Below are positions 32,834-46,967 of a stretch of 60,000 nt of DNA, one piece after another; the first letter of the stretch is position 1, and each line of letters starts with the position of its first letter. The notes under the pieces were generated by a model, which saw only the letters and a program-made list of their open reading frames with translations, ran no database searches and was not told the origin of the DNA. Both the position numbers and the translations under genes were made by a program. Source of the stretch: Tubiluchus corallicola (taxonomy: Eukaryota; Priapulida; Priapulimorpha; Priapulimorphida; Tubiluchidae); assembly GCA_030141605.1 (NCBI GenBank), contig JAQGDQ010000048.1, positions 622,001-682,000 of the forward strand, given 5' to 3'.

Positions 32834-35800
32834 AATTTGAAGATGTGTTAACAAATTTGTCAAAAATTAATAACTAATATTCCTAAGTTTTGAACTTTTA
32901 ACATTGCCTTTTTTATAATTTTTAGCTGAGGACAAACTAACTGATGACTGGGCTGTAACAGTATTATGGGATTATGAGGTGACGACGAGTGTGAGAATAG
33001 GTTTTTTCCTCTTGAAAATGAGGTTGATTTATAAACTCGCAATTCCGGGTGGGAACGTATCTAGATGAGACTAACTGAGAGAACGAGGATCTACTAAGAA
33101 AACCTGTCTCTTAATACGTTGTTTTTTATCCCCAAATGCATGTGCAAACCTTGGCCAACCGTTATCCAGTTCCCAAGTAATTCTCCAAATACATATAAGT
33201 GCCGGCTTCCAGTTCTGAAAAAATCCGATCTTCTTAGCCACTGTCCGTCCCTTTCTTTGAAATTTCAGGGTTCACAACACGTACGTTTGACGTCATTTAC
33301 TTGCGGTTGACACAATTTTGGAACAGTCACTTCAAAGCGGAGTCGATTGATTACATTTCTGATAATTAATGACACCAGATTCTGTCATTATTGCTGCCTA
33401 TAATGAAGCCAGCAGTATTGATATTTTACATGCCTCTGGCATAAAGCGCCACAGCCAAAGCAATTAACTGGATAAACACTGCCGCTGCTCAATAATTTGT
33501 CTTGTTTATTACTACACTGACTAATTTAGGGCTTTTTGTTCGTCTTACCTTATGTATTAACTGTAGAAATTCATGGAAACCATGATCGAAGTTTACAGTC
33601 GAAGTTCGCTTATATAAAATGAAAAGTTTGTCGATTTTGACGGAATTTACTCACATTTTATTCATTACCTCCCCTAATTATCAGTGTTTAATAAAACATT
33701 AAATTGCGTAAATATTCGAGGGAAGCGCCATAGTAATTTATGCGTATCTGTAGGTTGGCATCATTTTATGTCATTTAAGTAAGCGTTTCTTTTTAAATTT
33801 TCACAACGTTACACAAATGTTCTGAATTTTATTACTTTGTTATAAAATCAGCAGATATGTACTTTTAGAACATTTTATTTCTTTTCAAATAAGCGAATAA
33901 ATGCTCGGAAGTAAAAAAAGCTTGATTCGTCTGCAAACGTAGTGCGCATAATATCGGTTATTCAGTCAGTGTTAAAAGAAATACAAATCCAGAATTTGTT
34001 GCTTAAAGAAGTGATTTAGGCACTCACGTTGTTTGGCGTTAAGGAGTAAGATATTGCTACATGAGATGGACCCATCGTTTTTTTGTATAAATGTCTGAAA
34101 ACAGCTGATATCACAGATAGTAATAAATAACACATGTACAATCAAGTGTATATGCATGCACGTCAGTGACATTCTCGGGAGATATAAAAGAATTTTAGAC
34201 GCTTTTCCTCAGTGAAGCAATGCATTTTTCACTTCGCTGGATTGATGCAACTCTAGCTAAAATTTTATTCTTCCCACGGATGAAATTCATCATCTCCGGA
34301 GAGAAAAAGCTATTTTGAACCCTCGAATCTATCATTCCGCTCGCTTTATGGAAATGCTAAGCTAGACCATTTGTTTGCGAGAAATTTCGGTGCCATAATA
34401 TAAAGAGTGCCACAGCTTCAGAAGTCACTCGAGCTTTCTTGATTCTATGATTCCATTTACTGTAAAAATATTACTAAATTCTTTAGTCCCAAGCAAGGCG
34501 AATACTAGGGTGTAATAGTCTTTTAAAGTGAGCAACGGTTCGTGCATTATGATGTTTGTATCCACATCGCAGAGTGACATACATTTGCAAGAGTAAAAAA
34601 GTTTTACCATGGTCTAAGGCTAAGAGCTAATTTAGAATGAGAGCTTCATCTTTTCAACAAAGTTTTAGTCCAAGGCACTTTTGAAATACAGGGCATTATG
34701 CATGTTTAATTTATGGCTGCGCTTAAGTAATATAAAGCAGCGATACATTTATTTTGTACTACACAAGATTCGTTCCCTCTTTTACATAACGGTGTTAGAT
34801 TTATTCAAATTTTTATAAGGATATATATTAATATTATATACATATAACTTACACTTAGAAAACGTTGATTGCTGGATGAGATTTAGAGGCGTTAGAACTA
34901 CTTTTTGCCAGAAAAACTCCCATTTTTGGACGTGTTAATGGTTATTCAGCATTCGGGAATGGGAGCGTGTCTGGAGTAGAGCCTGGGTTAATAGATTTAT
35001 AGGCCACCTGAGGCTGAACATTATAGGTATTCTGGGAAGTTCTCGGCTTTCTGCTGTCGGCTTTTTCCCTACCCACCTGCCCAACTTGTTTGTATTAGCA
35101 AAGGTTTCAGTAGTGTATGTAATGTATTATTAATATTATATTTGCAATCTATGTGTAAGCCACTTATTGAGCCACCGAATTATTTCTTATATTATGCCAT
35201 GTGAAGTATAACAATATTTATTCTTTACATGGCACAACTGATATTTCATACGTTGAGCCGATATAAAGTATTTATTCTATCATCCTGCCGCACAAAGCAC
35301 AAATGATCCAAAAAGATCACCGTTAATAAAAAAAGCGTTGTCTTTTTTGCATTTGACAGTGAGTCACGTGATCTAAATTAACGAGCTGCTTTTCAAAATG
35401 CTATCACTTCTTTGATTTGCTTTATCCTTTACTTTCATTACATCGCAGTTAGTTTAATCGATGTGGGATTATGCAACCGACTGGGGGCGCAACTAAATGT
35501 ATTACTCATGTGTGGTGGGTGGAGCGGTATCCGAAATTTGGGGTCTTTCGTTCTGCAGTCTTACAACCTGCAGTTTCTCAATTAGTCAGACAAAATTTGC
35601 GTCATGAACTAAAAGCCAGATTTGTTTTAACAGGTGACCATCTATTTTAACAAAACATCTCCTTTTTGAGATCCACCCCTCCAATTTCTTTGCCGGGTCG
35701 TTTTATAGCTTAACAATTTATATCCAATCGAATAAAGTCGAATTTCATTCTCTTCAGTTCTTCTTAGAATTCAAAATGGTCGATCGTATCCGCCAACGGA

Positions 35801-38800
35801 CTACCTTAACTCAGTACCATAATTTCTTATTCACTTCATTTTAAATAATTTTAAGTTATCATAACCAGGAAACTCTGCAAAAGAGTAATAAACTTAAAAT
35901 GAGAGCTGTGTGCGCAATAAGAGGACAAAGAGAGCTGTAGTGATTGCTTTCATCACGCATCCGCCCTGACCAGGATTTGCTTTTCTCTCTTTTGAGCGAA
36001 TTAAACAAGCGTTAAACGGGTTTATTTAATTGCGCCTTTGTCGCCTGAATTCACTATAGAGGATGCTCGTAAGTTGTGAAGCAATTCAATTCGGCAATAT
36101 GCAGTTTCGTTTCATGAGAAGAAAACTATTTTAGTTCATCAATTTCTACTATTAAATCTCGAATAAAATCGTCTAAAGTCACAGAAGTCATAGCCGCGCT
36201 TACCTTGGTCTGAAAAGCCATTATACTGTGACTAATGTATATAGTGTGATTTCAGACTCTTCTCTTCTCCCACTTTTCTTATTAAGTAAAATGCAAGTAA
36301 GTCATTAAGTAAGTAGAATTCAGCATCTTTAGTATTTTTCTGCGTAAGAACTTTTATTTTATCATCACTTTTTTAGTGTTAGAGTAACAAAAATAAAATC
36401 AAAAGATGCATTCACAATTGTTCGCTGGAAATGTGATATTATCAAATCTGTAAAAATATACATCACTGGTCTTGAATCCACACGTCTGTTCTTATGCGCT
36501 GGCAAAACGCGTTGATTCGATTGGAAGCCCTTCGTCCGATTAAACGAGAAACCTGTGAACCGCCAAGTAGGATAGACTGAATGTAAGTGTGCATCTATTA
36601 ACTTTTAGCGTTAATTAGTGCACTCCCAGATACCGCTTTTATCAGCTCACCCAGGAGACAGGGGAGTTTACTTAACTTTATCATTACTCTATTAAGTTAG
36701 GGTTTATTGTTGCAAGTCCATTAACCCATTAAGCAGTTGCTGCTAAGGTGCTTCTAATACAGGCAGGCCCTGCGTAAGACATTGATCCTTATGAAGTAGT
36801 GGGTAGTTTGCGATTCAAACACGTCAAGGTTATGATTACAAGGCTATTAATCCCATTAAATTTAATGATCAACAGTTTTTTGTAATCCTGATTTGATTAG
36901 TGATCTGCCAAATCCGCCATCTTGATTTTTAAAATGGCTACGGCAAAAATCTATTGCTTTTGTATACTAGGTCAGGACTACTTACACTTGTCTTACATTG
37001 TCGATTTCCATCTTAAAAAATATTTTTGGGGAAGGGATTATTCATTTGTGGTACTTAATATCCGATAGGATGAAGCCTTTTGGATTTTAGTATCGCAAAA
37101 ATGCTTAACAGCATGTAAAAGTAAAACAATAATTTCTGACAGACAGTCTAAAATTTAATTTACGGTTTTCTATTACGGTGTTTAAAAAAACCAAGCGACC
37201 AGAAATTTAATTTAGCTGCCGGTTAATTTAATTAAGAAAAATTAATACTATTAGAATTCATTAGTAGTTTTACTTGTGCCTTGAATGTAGATTTTTTTCT
37301 CTTCCTCTGCGTTTTCTCTCCCTGTGCAAACTTTATGTTGAGCAAAGCCAGATAGAATGTTAAGGCGATGAGAGGTTTAGTCGAATCTTTGTTAAGAAAA
37401 AGGTTCTGTGTATAATTACTTTGTGGGTGGCTTCATAAATGAAAGTTAATACATTAGTAAACTAAGATATTATTACAAGTATGCACACAAATATTAGTAA
37501 GGAATCATTGTTAGCGATGGATGGAGTACTTAAGGTTGGGCTTGACAATAGCCAGTTAGCTCTGTTAATAGATTACCTTGCAACAGTGTAAAGTCATTAC
37601 TGATTTGGTCTTGTATGTAGACGTATTGTGCAAATATTTTATATATATATGTAAATATTAGTACTTATTTTTTTCCAGTAATCCGGTCACAAATTATCAT
37701 TAATATTAATTTATTGACTAAATTTGCCAACTATTAAAAAATGTACATTTGTTTAATGAATTGTACGAAATAAAGATTTTATATATTCATAAAGCTAAGA
37801 ACAAAAGTGAAAGTGTTACTCTTTTGCAAACACAACCACATGTTACTTAAATTATGCCATATTACATGTAGTTCCAAAACAAATGACAAAGTTGATTTTA
37901 CAGCGTTTCTGAGACGTGGTATTTAATGTTTGAGTGGGGGAAGCCAAGTATTTTGGCAAATTAAAATCACACTCTTGACCTCTGCCGAACTACATATCAT
38001 ACTTTCTACTTCAAGTGAACATATTGGCCTATAATTATAGTCAAGCATTGATCCAATGACCTACTTATTAAAAATTTTGTGTTCAGTGACTGATCTACAG
38101 TCTAAGAGTCTAGATAAGAGTGCCAATCCAAGCTAGTGACTTTAAATTTTAGTGTTGTGTGTCTGAGGCAGCGCCCCACAGTAAAATTGTGGTCCGCATG
38201 GTGTTACTCAGAGCAGAAATATTACCCAGTAGTGATGCAAATGCTTCATTCAAACGATTGCCTTTGAAACACGATTCTTTTCATTGGACATTAAAAAGCT
38301 GCTGCTGGGCATATTAAACGTCGAGATTGATGTTCGCTACCATTTTTATGTTCTTTATTATTAGACAGACAATGATTACTGTATCCGATTGCTATTATCC
38401 GACTGAAAATGTAGTAGCATTTCGTGATTGCTTTCAGTCTCACTTTCATCTAGTTTTTGTTGTTTTGTAGATGAGCATGGACTCGTTTTTTAAGTCAAAT
38501 CAACTGAATAAAAAAACGTATTACTTTTGTTATTTTAAACATATGAGTATTATTCCTGGTTACGGGATTGATTTTGGTCCCTCCTCAACCACTTGAGCCA
38601 AAACCACGAGTAAATGCTGGATCTCACATTACGGAGTACTGAACTGTGTGAAAAGTTCTGTTTACAGTGGTCTAATGAATTTCCTTTTGGGTGGGCTGCA
38701 CTTTGAAATCCACGTAAACCAGTGTTGTATCAGAGACAAAATTGTGTGGAAATATTTCAAGAGCATAAAACCGATTCACGATTCACGTGTAAAATGATTC

Positions 38801-38959
38801 ATATGTAAAAACGATTCACGTTCAAACCAGTTAACGAGCATTTGTTTGATTGTTTTTGTTTTCAATGGTAAAAGTTTCTTGTAAATAAACATGAGCTTTT
38901 ATCAAAACACTATTGCTTCCCTAAACACTATTCAACCATTGACGCCCTAATACACAGTA
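32834..38959. other. Non-coding stretch upstream of the GPCR
   Basis: No gene supported on either strand. Minor items: a small inverted repeat at about 35196-35233 (TGCCATGTGAAG and its inverse), a GCCATCTTGATTTTTAAAATGGC-type palindrome near 36918-36940, and recurring GATTCACG words at about 38775-38820. Promoter and leader exons of the receptor would be expected here on the minus strand. Confidence 0.5.
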
Positions 38960-40015
38960 CAGAAATTGGAGACATGGCTTAGATAACAAACATGACACTT
39001 TGACGGTATTTTTGGATTTAAGAAAGGCGTTTGAGAGTATTAATCACAAATTACTTTTAGATAACTTAAAAGCAAAAACAAATAGAAAACAACGAGTAAG
39101 GTTAGATACAAGCAACTTTTCAGACTGGGCCACATTAAACAGAGGTTTACAGCAGGGAATTGCTGGCTCCGTTATTATTTTGTCTTTATATAAACAATAT
39201 ATCCAATGTTCTGCAATCCTTGGATATCCTATACGTAGCTCACGAAGATATCCACACTGCACAAAATTGGGCCACACTTCTGTGGATGTACACTACTTCA
39301 AAAATCATCAGAGAAAATTATTAAAACTAAATCTCCTTCAGAACTATGCATTGAGATTGATAGCTGAGTTCTCATACACAGGTGTAAGGCAGGTAGACAA
39401 AAATTCAAGGCTTCAATAACTAACCTAAGCTAAACTTTTAACTTTCAGTCACCGAAGCACACAAAGACTTTTTTACTCTACTGTTTATATTTAAATACAT
39501 TGACAAGCCATTTCAAAATAACTGATTTAGCTTCCTACCAAATTCTATCGTCAATTTAAGAGCAAAAGTAATCTAAAAGAAATTAGGACAAATACCCACT
39601 GTGAAACCAACTCTATCATCAAGCAAGCAGTTTTACTTTGGAATTCTTTACCATTACAGGTTAAGAGAATCAGGTCCTTATCAGCATTTAAAACCAAATT
39701 AAAATCATTAATATTAATCATATATGAAATATCATCACACTAACATATACACCAATTCAGAATTTCTATATCTGCGGCCATATTAATTAAGTAAATCATG
39801 AATTTTAATCCTTGTAAACAGTTGTAAAAACGTTTTATTTTTATTCGTCAGTAATTTTTGTTTCCACTCTTTTCGTTAGTGCACAGTAGTTTAGATTGCA
39901 TTGACGCATTTGCCTTTAACAGTGTAAGTTTTTAATAACTAACACTGATTGATCATCATTTTCAGTGATTATCAATGTGTTTAATGTTAATGGCAAATAA
40001 AGATTATATATATAA
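38960..40015 (+). pseudogene. LINE RT fragment with a deletion in the catalytic region
   Basis: The segment at 39000-39150 reads TVFLDLRKAFESINHKLLLD (RT block 3, catalytic aspartate in LDLRKAF), and then GLQQGIAGSVIILSLY (block 4). The FADD catalytic block that should follow is absent; the same frame jumps to LLQNYALRLIAEFSY, which belongs to the post-RT region. Around 39600-39740 another frame gives AVLLWNSLPLQVK and LSAFKTKLKSL, the LINE C-terminal end. AATAAAGATTATATATA at about 39996 looks like the 3' tail. 5'-truncated and inactive. Confidence 0.8.
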
Positions 40016-42027
40016 TCCTGGTAAGCCCCCAGAGCGATTGATGAAAGTTTTCCAATAAGATATAGGCATCAATGATACAATATAGCTATTTCTTATACGT
40101 TTACATACCGTGTACATTGCGGGTCTGTAAACAAGTCGCGCTCTGATAACATCAGCACAGATCTCGGAGGAGTTCATCAGGCGGAAATTACTTGGACTAG
40201 CGAGTGGTTTAAAAATGACTAGCTGTTTTTTTTCGCTCGTTGGGAGGCTGTTAATTATCCCATCAGCTGAGACAGTTTTGATGTCTCTGGGAGTTCGTTT
40301 ACCTTGTCACTAGTAGCTCAGTCTTTACTTATTTATCACTACTGTCAGCGTTGAGGAAATCCTGTTTCCATTCTTAGAAGAGTGGATTCGCCTTTAGAAG
40401 CTTGGCTTCCTGGACATTGCAATAATTAGTGCTAAACTGAATTATGAGATAGTAAGTTGACAGTTCAATTAAAGAATTTACCGCAAGCCGTTTTCTGTAT
40501 TTATTTTGCTACAGTTTCCTTCTGTTTCGTGTGCCTTTTCAGAACTACTTTATTTATCTAATGTATATTCTACTGATTAAATGTCAGTATTCAGATATAA
40601 TAGGTAGATTATAAGCTGGATTATAGGTCTACGGCTTTTCGTAATATAGCTGTTTTCTACTACACCTCGAAACTCAGCGGCATTGAATTCGAAGATAAGC
40701 TATTAACTTTTTCTCTTTTGCTGTAATTTCATGCTATAGCAAACAAATATAGTTACGTATTACATTGAACATCTTTAAACTAGATTTAGTTCTGTTAGCA
40801 TGAGCAGCTTTACATAATAGAAGTATTTACAAACTATCGTGATCATGTATTTACATTAAAACAGGGTTCCTCTACTGAAGTGTAGTAGGAAGATTTTCCA
40901 ATTGAACTTTGAACTACATAGAATGTCGTCTAACTATTTTCGCATAAGTGCATTTAATAGTAGCCAAAATGTTATAGACTAAAGTCTGATTAAAATGATT
41001 AAAACGTATAAAGTTAAATCTATTTTTATCTTACTAGTCAATTTCTCTTTCATGTTATCGTAAAAAAGTATTTGTCATAACATTTTCATTCTGTGTTCTT
41101 GGTTTATATATAAATATTCTTCGTTCTCTTTACAGCGAGGCGAAAATGATCTAATCAGTACAGTAAACGCTAACACTTTAAACAAACATCGAAACCTTTA
41201 CACACTGAGCCAATTTTTACAGTTTAATGCTTTTCCAAAAATAAACAATCAAACTAGGGAAAATAAGATAAGTTTTGACAACGACTGAGTTTTTTGTCCC
41301 AATTCAGCGTACAAACTGAAACGGAAGCACTAATGTGCTTGGATCCGGCACACGTCACTTACATATGTATGTTACGTCACGTGGTTAAAATGTTATATAT
41401 TTTCGATACTTCTGGTATGACTTCCGCTTGATAAATGAAATTTCCGCCAGTGTTGGGTAAGCTATATAACTCTGTCATTTAGTTAAACAATGTATATTGT
41501 ATTTTTTGGGAAAAAAGGATTTCATGATAACATTAAAGGGTAATCTACATGGGCAGATCCAAAATCCATAACCAGCAAAAGAGAAACTACACCAATGTAG
41601 CAATGTAAAAAAGGCTGATGACAGAGTTTCCCAGTACGAAACGGTCAAGATCAGGTTACTGGCAAATTGCTAAGGAAACCGATGTCAGTGGGACACATGA
41701 GGGAAGAAGAGTATTTAAAAATTTGAAAAAATAAAATACGATAAATGAGTAAATGGATAAAATGAATAAAATTAAATTAACATGTCCATAAAGACAACAC
41801 AGTCACACTAATGTCTAGTGCTTTTCATTTTTATAGGTTTAATGATAATATCAAGCATAAAATTTACTTTTTAACTTTCTTAGCAGAAATTGGTGGAAAA
41901 TGTCAAAATATTTCTGTTTTACCCTGTAAATTTCAAATTGGATAAACATTCTTGGCTCTATAGGATTTTTAAGATGGGCTTCCTTTTTGTGTCCACCCTG
42001 TATTATAATATTTTGAAGGCCCAATGG
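40016..42027. other. Non-coding stretch
   Basis: AT-rich, no gene, RNA or clear repeat recognised on either strand. Confidence 0.5.
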
Positions 42028-42112
42028 TGATGTTGAACACGAAGATGATTACGGTGGTGATGATGGTGACGACGGTGACAACAGTGACAATGATGATAGT
42101 GGCGATGATGCC
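42028..42112. repeat. Degenerate GAT/GGT/GAC trinucleotide repeat
   Basis: GATGATTACGGTGGTGATG-type units run for about 85 bp. The valine/isoleucine/threonine-rich minus-strand ORF (41969-42193) is its translation. Confidence 0.85.
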
Positions 42113-42600
42113 ACTATTATTATGTAATCTGGACTTCTTCCGATGTTCTTTGCAAAATTTTGTTAATGCTATTGTACAATTATAATCCAACAATTTTAGG
42201 CGTAAATCTGTTAATGACCTCAGGCATTTATTCCATTTTGATGGAAATGCCTAAAAAAGCGAGGAGATAGAGAACACAACATTTTCAATTTACTTTGCCA
42301 TCTGCGCACAACATTATAAAGTATTTCTATTTCTATTTCTTTATTATGAATTGACGGTGCTAGTTGTATTCGTACAGCGAATTTATTGTGATGGCGCGGA
42401 GAATTAAATATTATCTTACCAGATTATGCGAAACCCTTGATTTATTATGCAGAGGGGTGTCATGTGCAAATGTCTTATACAAACTACAAATGCTGTAACG
42501 TTTGAATGAAGCTACTGCTAACATTGTCAACCCGGTTAGGTATTTGTCAGTGTGATCGTTTCCTGGTGTTCCTTGTGAGGCATTGTTGGCTTTTAGCGCT

Positions 42601-42632
42601 CTGATATACGCTTTTAGCGCATCGTATATCAG
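42601..42632. repeat. Perfect 10-bp-arm hairpin
   Basis: CTGATATACG (42601-42610) and CGTATATCAG (42623-42632) flank a 12 bp loop, within a stretch where TTTTAGCGC also repeats. Function unknown. Confidence 0.7.
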
Positions 42633-44019
42633 TCCTACCCACCCCACGTCACATTTAAAATAACCACAATACCCAGGAGAGCAGCTTCGCAAATCCGAAG
42701 CTGTCCCAGTCGTTAATTCGCTATTTATGGGCGAAAAAGTCCATTTTGCTGTTCCCAGAAAGCTTCGCTGTTTTGCGCCGTTGCGGTTGCACAGTTTTAG
42801 CGTTTGGTAATGATTCTTTTAGCTGATAGAACTTTATAATGAAATTGCTTGTCCTGCTTGTAAATTAGTGTAAGATTGTTGCTAGATGTGGCGTACGTGA
42901 ATCGCGTGTGGTAATGAAATTGGTTGTCCTGTTTGTATAGGCACCATGTTTGTTGTAGTGTACCTAAAGACGAACCCTATTCTTGTAAACTGCTTTAATT
43001 ATCTACAATACAGGCTTCAGATAGGCGGAAACGATTACAGCAATTACAGCTCTTGGGAAAGAGGTCAAGTGTAGTTGTTTTGCCGCATAAGGAAGCATGC
43101 GCGTAAAGTTTTTAAGTTGCTAAATCTGGGTGTAAATCTTTATGTTCATAGCTTTTATTTTAGTGAATTTATAATACTAGCGCTTCTGCATAGCAGTGTA
43201 ATCTAGATTAGGAACCGAATTTTTCCTTTCATACTGCAGCAACAAGAAAACCTTGTAGCTTGTTTGTAATGTTGCACATCGAATAGCCGTAAAGTATGCT
43301 GTGTTCTAAGTACTCTTGCAAACTACTTCACACATTTTACTTGCATCTGTACATTATTATTAAAACACGGATAAACAAGCTGAACCTCACAAGCTGAACC
43401 TGTAATATGATAGCACAATAAACAAAAGAAATAAAAGCTTATTCTTGAAACAACAGTAACAACTATTCTTCTTTTATGGTATTATGTAAAGTGTGGGCTA
43501 TCTAAACGTTACTTGAGTTCTACTTTTAAGGTTATACGCTCTTCTGACTTCTGATATACATTTTTGGAATGCAGAAGGCCTGAGTGATGATTGCAGGCTC
43601 TACGTGTTATTAACTCGAAGCCTGTATACGTGTTAAAAGTGTTTTTATTTTTAGCAAAACTGTGTTGTTTGTGTTGTTCATGTCGGGGACAAAACTATGT
43701 CAGTGATGATGGAGAGGCACCTACTGTCAGGGCGATAGTGACAGGGGTATTTTAAATCGGCTTTATTTCAGTGTTTTTCTTTGGCAGTAGACTAAACTAG
43801 TTACTATATATCCGATTGCAAGTAAATGTTTACTTTTAGTCAATTTTGTAATAACCAGCGAGCTTAAGTGGAATGCATATATACGCTACTTAGTAATAAT
43901 TTTCACAACTATTACAAGAAAATTCCAAAACAAGCTTTGTGAAAGTGTGGAAACTTTTATGAAGTACTGAACCACTACATGGACATGAGTCATGAATGCC
44001 TGATTAGACGTTTTTAGGT
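42633..44019. other. Non-coding stretch
   Basis: Contains a 75-bp-period duplication (GAAATTGCTTGTCCTGCTTG at 42841 and GAAATTGGTTGTCCTGTTTG at 42916) in a slightly CpG-richer region. No gene recognised. The 93-codon minus-strand ORF at 42411-42692 has no family resemblance. Confidence 0.45.
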
Positions 44020-44110
44020 ATACCCTAACTCCGGTTCACTACATCGGTGCCCACGACGTGAGACCCGCATCCTCAGCACATGTCCACTCAGTGGAACACC
44101 AACGTTGCGC
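44020..44110 (+). mobile_element. Possible gypsy-type LTR/leader remnant
   Basis: ACATCGGTGCCCACGACGTG, followed by GAGACCCGCATCC and an ATG-containing TGTCCACTCAGTGG, resembles the LTR end, primer-binding-site and gag leader of Ty3/gypsy elements (GGTGxCCxxGACGTGA pattern). No continuation into gag is readable, so this is tentative. Confidence 0.3.
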
Positions 44111-46967
44111 GTTTATTCGCGTAGCGTTTTACATGCGTAGGTTAAGTGAAGCCAACACGGATCACTGATTTCCTTGGCTTTAAACGACTATACTTAATTG
44201 CTTTATTTAGGACGTCTTATGCTGGAACAAACACGGGCAGCGCTTAGTGAAATAATAAATGCTGTTTACGATTTGTATTCAGACTGCATACTTCTTCAGG
44301 CTAATATTCTCTGCATTTATCTCAATCTTTTCTAAATCGTAAAGAGGATGATGACGCTGAGCAGGGAATGTTTGCTACATTGGCAAGTAATTAACCCATT
44401 ACTGCTCCCCTAATTACTTCATCCACATTGTCATTTAAACGCTTACTTAGCTGCGTAGAAAAACTGCATCTTCCTATCCATTTAAAATACGTAAAATTCT
44501 AATCAAGAATTTGTCTGATATTAGACATGGCTTGATGATTTTTAATTTAATATATTTCTTTATTTCAAGCTTTTGCTTATAGAATAATATTGTAAAATAT
44601 AACACTCATGATTACAATAATTAAAATTAACAGGAACTGCAAACCAAAAACAACTGCTACCGGAATTAAAAATATCACAATATCTGTAGTCTGCATTTAT
44701 TATTAACATTTTTACAAAATTACAAAATTCAAAACTCTTTGGTTAAGCTAATACCATAAACGGGCAAATAAAATAACAAAAGAATGGATGGATGAGCAAC
44801 TTACAGAACGAAAAGCAAGCAAAAACGTACGAACAGAGAAACAGTTAGCCGAATTTTTGAGAAACCTCCGGAACTTTTAATCTGAGATGCGAGTTAAAGT
44901 TTTTTCACATTATTTGTGTGCGCAAACACTAATGACTGAGTCATACAGTAGCATTGTTTTATTGTCCTTCATTGGTTGTAAAGTGACGCCGCTGCCATTC
45001 TATGATACGATGTACATTATTACTTTCGTGAATTTTTGATTATCACTTTAAATCACCGAGTTTCAGGTTGTGATAATTTTAGAGTTATTATAAAACAAAA
45101 TAGTAGCTAATATTTCAGTGATTATTGTTGCCGTTAAAGGAAGACAGGATAATTTTTCATATACTATCCCGTTTTCATATATTACCAAGTACGGTAAAAA
45201 TATGCACTTTAACAACAAAAATACTGGAAAAGCATTTCTGATAGTTAAATAATAAATTAAAACCATGATTAATGGCGGGCGAACGAAACTATTTGCTGAT
45301 ATCACAAACGAACATAATTTTCAACAGCAAAAATATTCCGCGTGTTGCACGTGTTTATGAAAGAAAAATGCAGCAAGTGCTACTGTAAGAGATTCAGTGT
45401 GTTGTAATAAAACTCAGCAAGTTTTAAGATAAAAATTCAAATTTCAAATTTGCCGCTGTGCTTACGCATGAGCTGTCGAACGTGTGCATATGCCATTAAC
45501 GAACACATCTGAACTGAGAGGTACGTGTTTTTTTGTGCAATGCGTTTTCGAAATGGAGGCGCTAGTCGCCATCTAACTAGAGAATGGTGAAATGTTATAA
45601 CAACGAAGAGCTAATGGGGCGTTCGCGCTATTTCGTTTGTGCGGTAATAATTCTTTCGCGTGATAGTATGTCTCTTTTCAATATTTTAAAGAGTAGATTA
45701 TTTTGACTTGCTGTTTAAGATTGGGTCCGCTTTTGCTTTAAATTTAACGAAAGGAGGTACTAGTTAACATCCTGAGTTAACTATTTTATAAGGCATCTTA
45801 ATTACAAAAATTTCCAGTTTAACGGTGAGTCGCGTAATGATGAGAATTTATATTATTTCGAAGCATTTAATGATTACATTTCAAAAGTGGACAGAGCTGA
45901 GCCCCATGATTGGGGGGTCAACATGTGATGTGCGGTTCAACAACGGAAAAAACAAGCTAGCTAGTAGCACAGCGGACTGAGCCGAGTAGATACTCGAGAC
46001 TGCACTGTCTGTACACTGTTACAAAATACATTGACTTTAATTTGGAATGTCAAAGTCATTGCCTCAGTGATCCCTGATCTCTTTATTATTCTTTAAAATT
46101 CAATAAGTGAAAACAATCCGTAAGCTAGTACACTCAGTTTTCATCAAAGGGCAGGTACAAGGCAGATTGTTTATTAAATATATGCAGTTCTCAGCACATC
46201 ATATTGTACGTGTGGGGGAGGGAGGGTGTAATGGTATAGATAACAGAAATTTTAGATTAAAAAGTCAAAACTTAGTCAGTGGCTCTATTTAACCTTAAAA
46301 ATTTTGATGACTTGAAAAACATAGAAACCTGTGCACTCACATTAACAAGGCAGACACTAAACACATCAAAGATGATGTTGTACCGGAACAATGCATTGGT
46401 CAAAAATTAAACACAGGGGAATTTGAAAAGTGCCAATTAGAGCATAGCAAAAGCTGAATAATGCATAATTTAACGTACGAACGAAGCTCTTAATATCCTT
46501 TGTAATCAGTCTGCTATGCATTGCCTGAAATGGTGCAGGCCAGGACTTCGCAAGCACGACTTGTTACAGAAAAACATACATTAATCGAGATGAAACTGCA
46601 TTCAAAGAATCAAAGTAGCAGCTGTGCTTCCATAATACGATTAAAGTATTGTAATGACGCACGTACAGAAAATTCCCAACTTGACATTAATCACTGACGA
46701 ATGTAATGGTATCAAAGAACGTGGATTAACCAGGATTTCAATGGTGAGAAAATATAATTACTGAAAAGCGGATATTTCTGTTCACGAGTTTTGCACCGAC
46801 AGGTTTGTATTTTTGTTGCTTACATGTATTATTAATAAACCTCAAACAAACTGTACATTAATATCAATATATTTTATTTAAAATTCGTGCGACATGCTGC
46901 ATGTCAGAGCTGACAAGCTTTTAGTTGCAGTATTTTTTAGTTGGGATAACAAATTACGCTCCTGTCT
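44111..46967. other. Non-coding stretch
   Basis: AT-rich with no supported gene. A CpG-richer patch at about 45530-45670 has GGCGCTAGTCGCC but no ORF that I recognise. Confidence 0.5.

Noticed and set aside
42411-42692. Minus-strand ORF of 93 codons, GC-richer than its surroundings
   Set aside because: No recognised domain, no splice context, and it overlaps a palindrome; not enough to call a gene.
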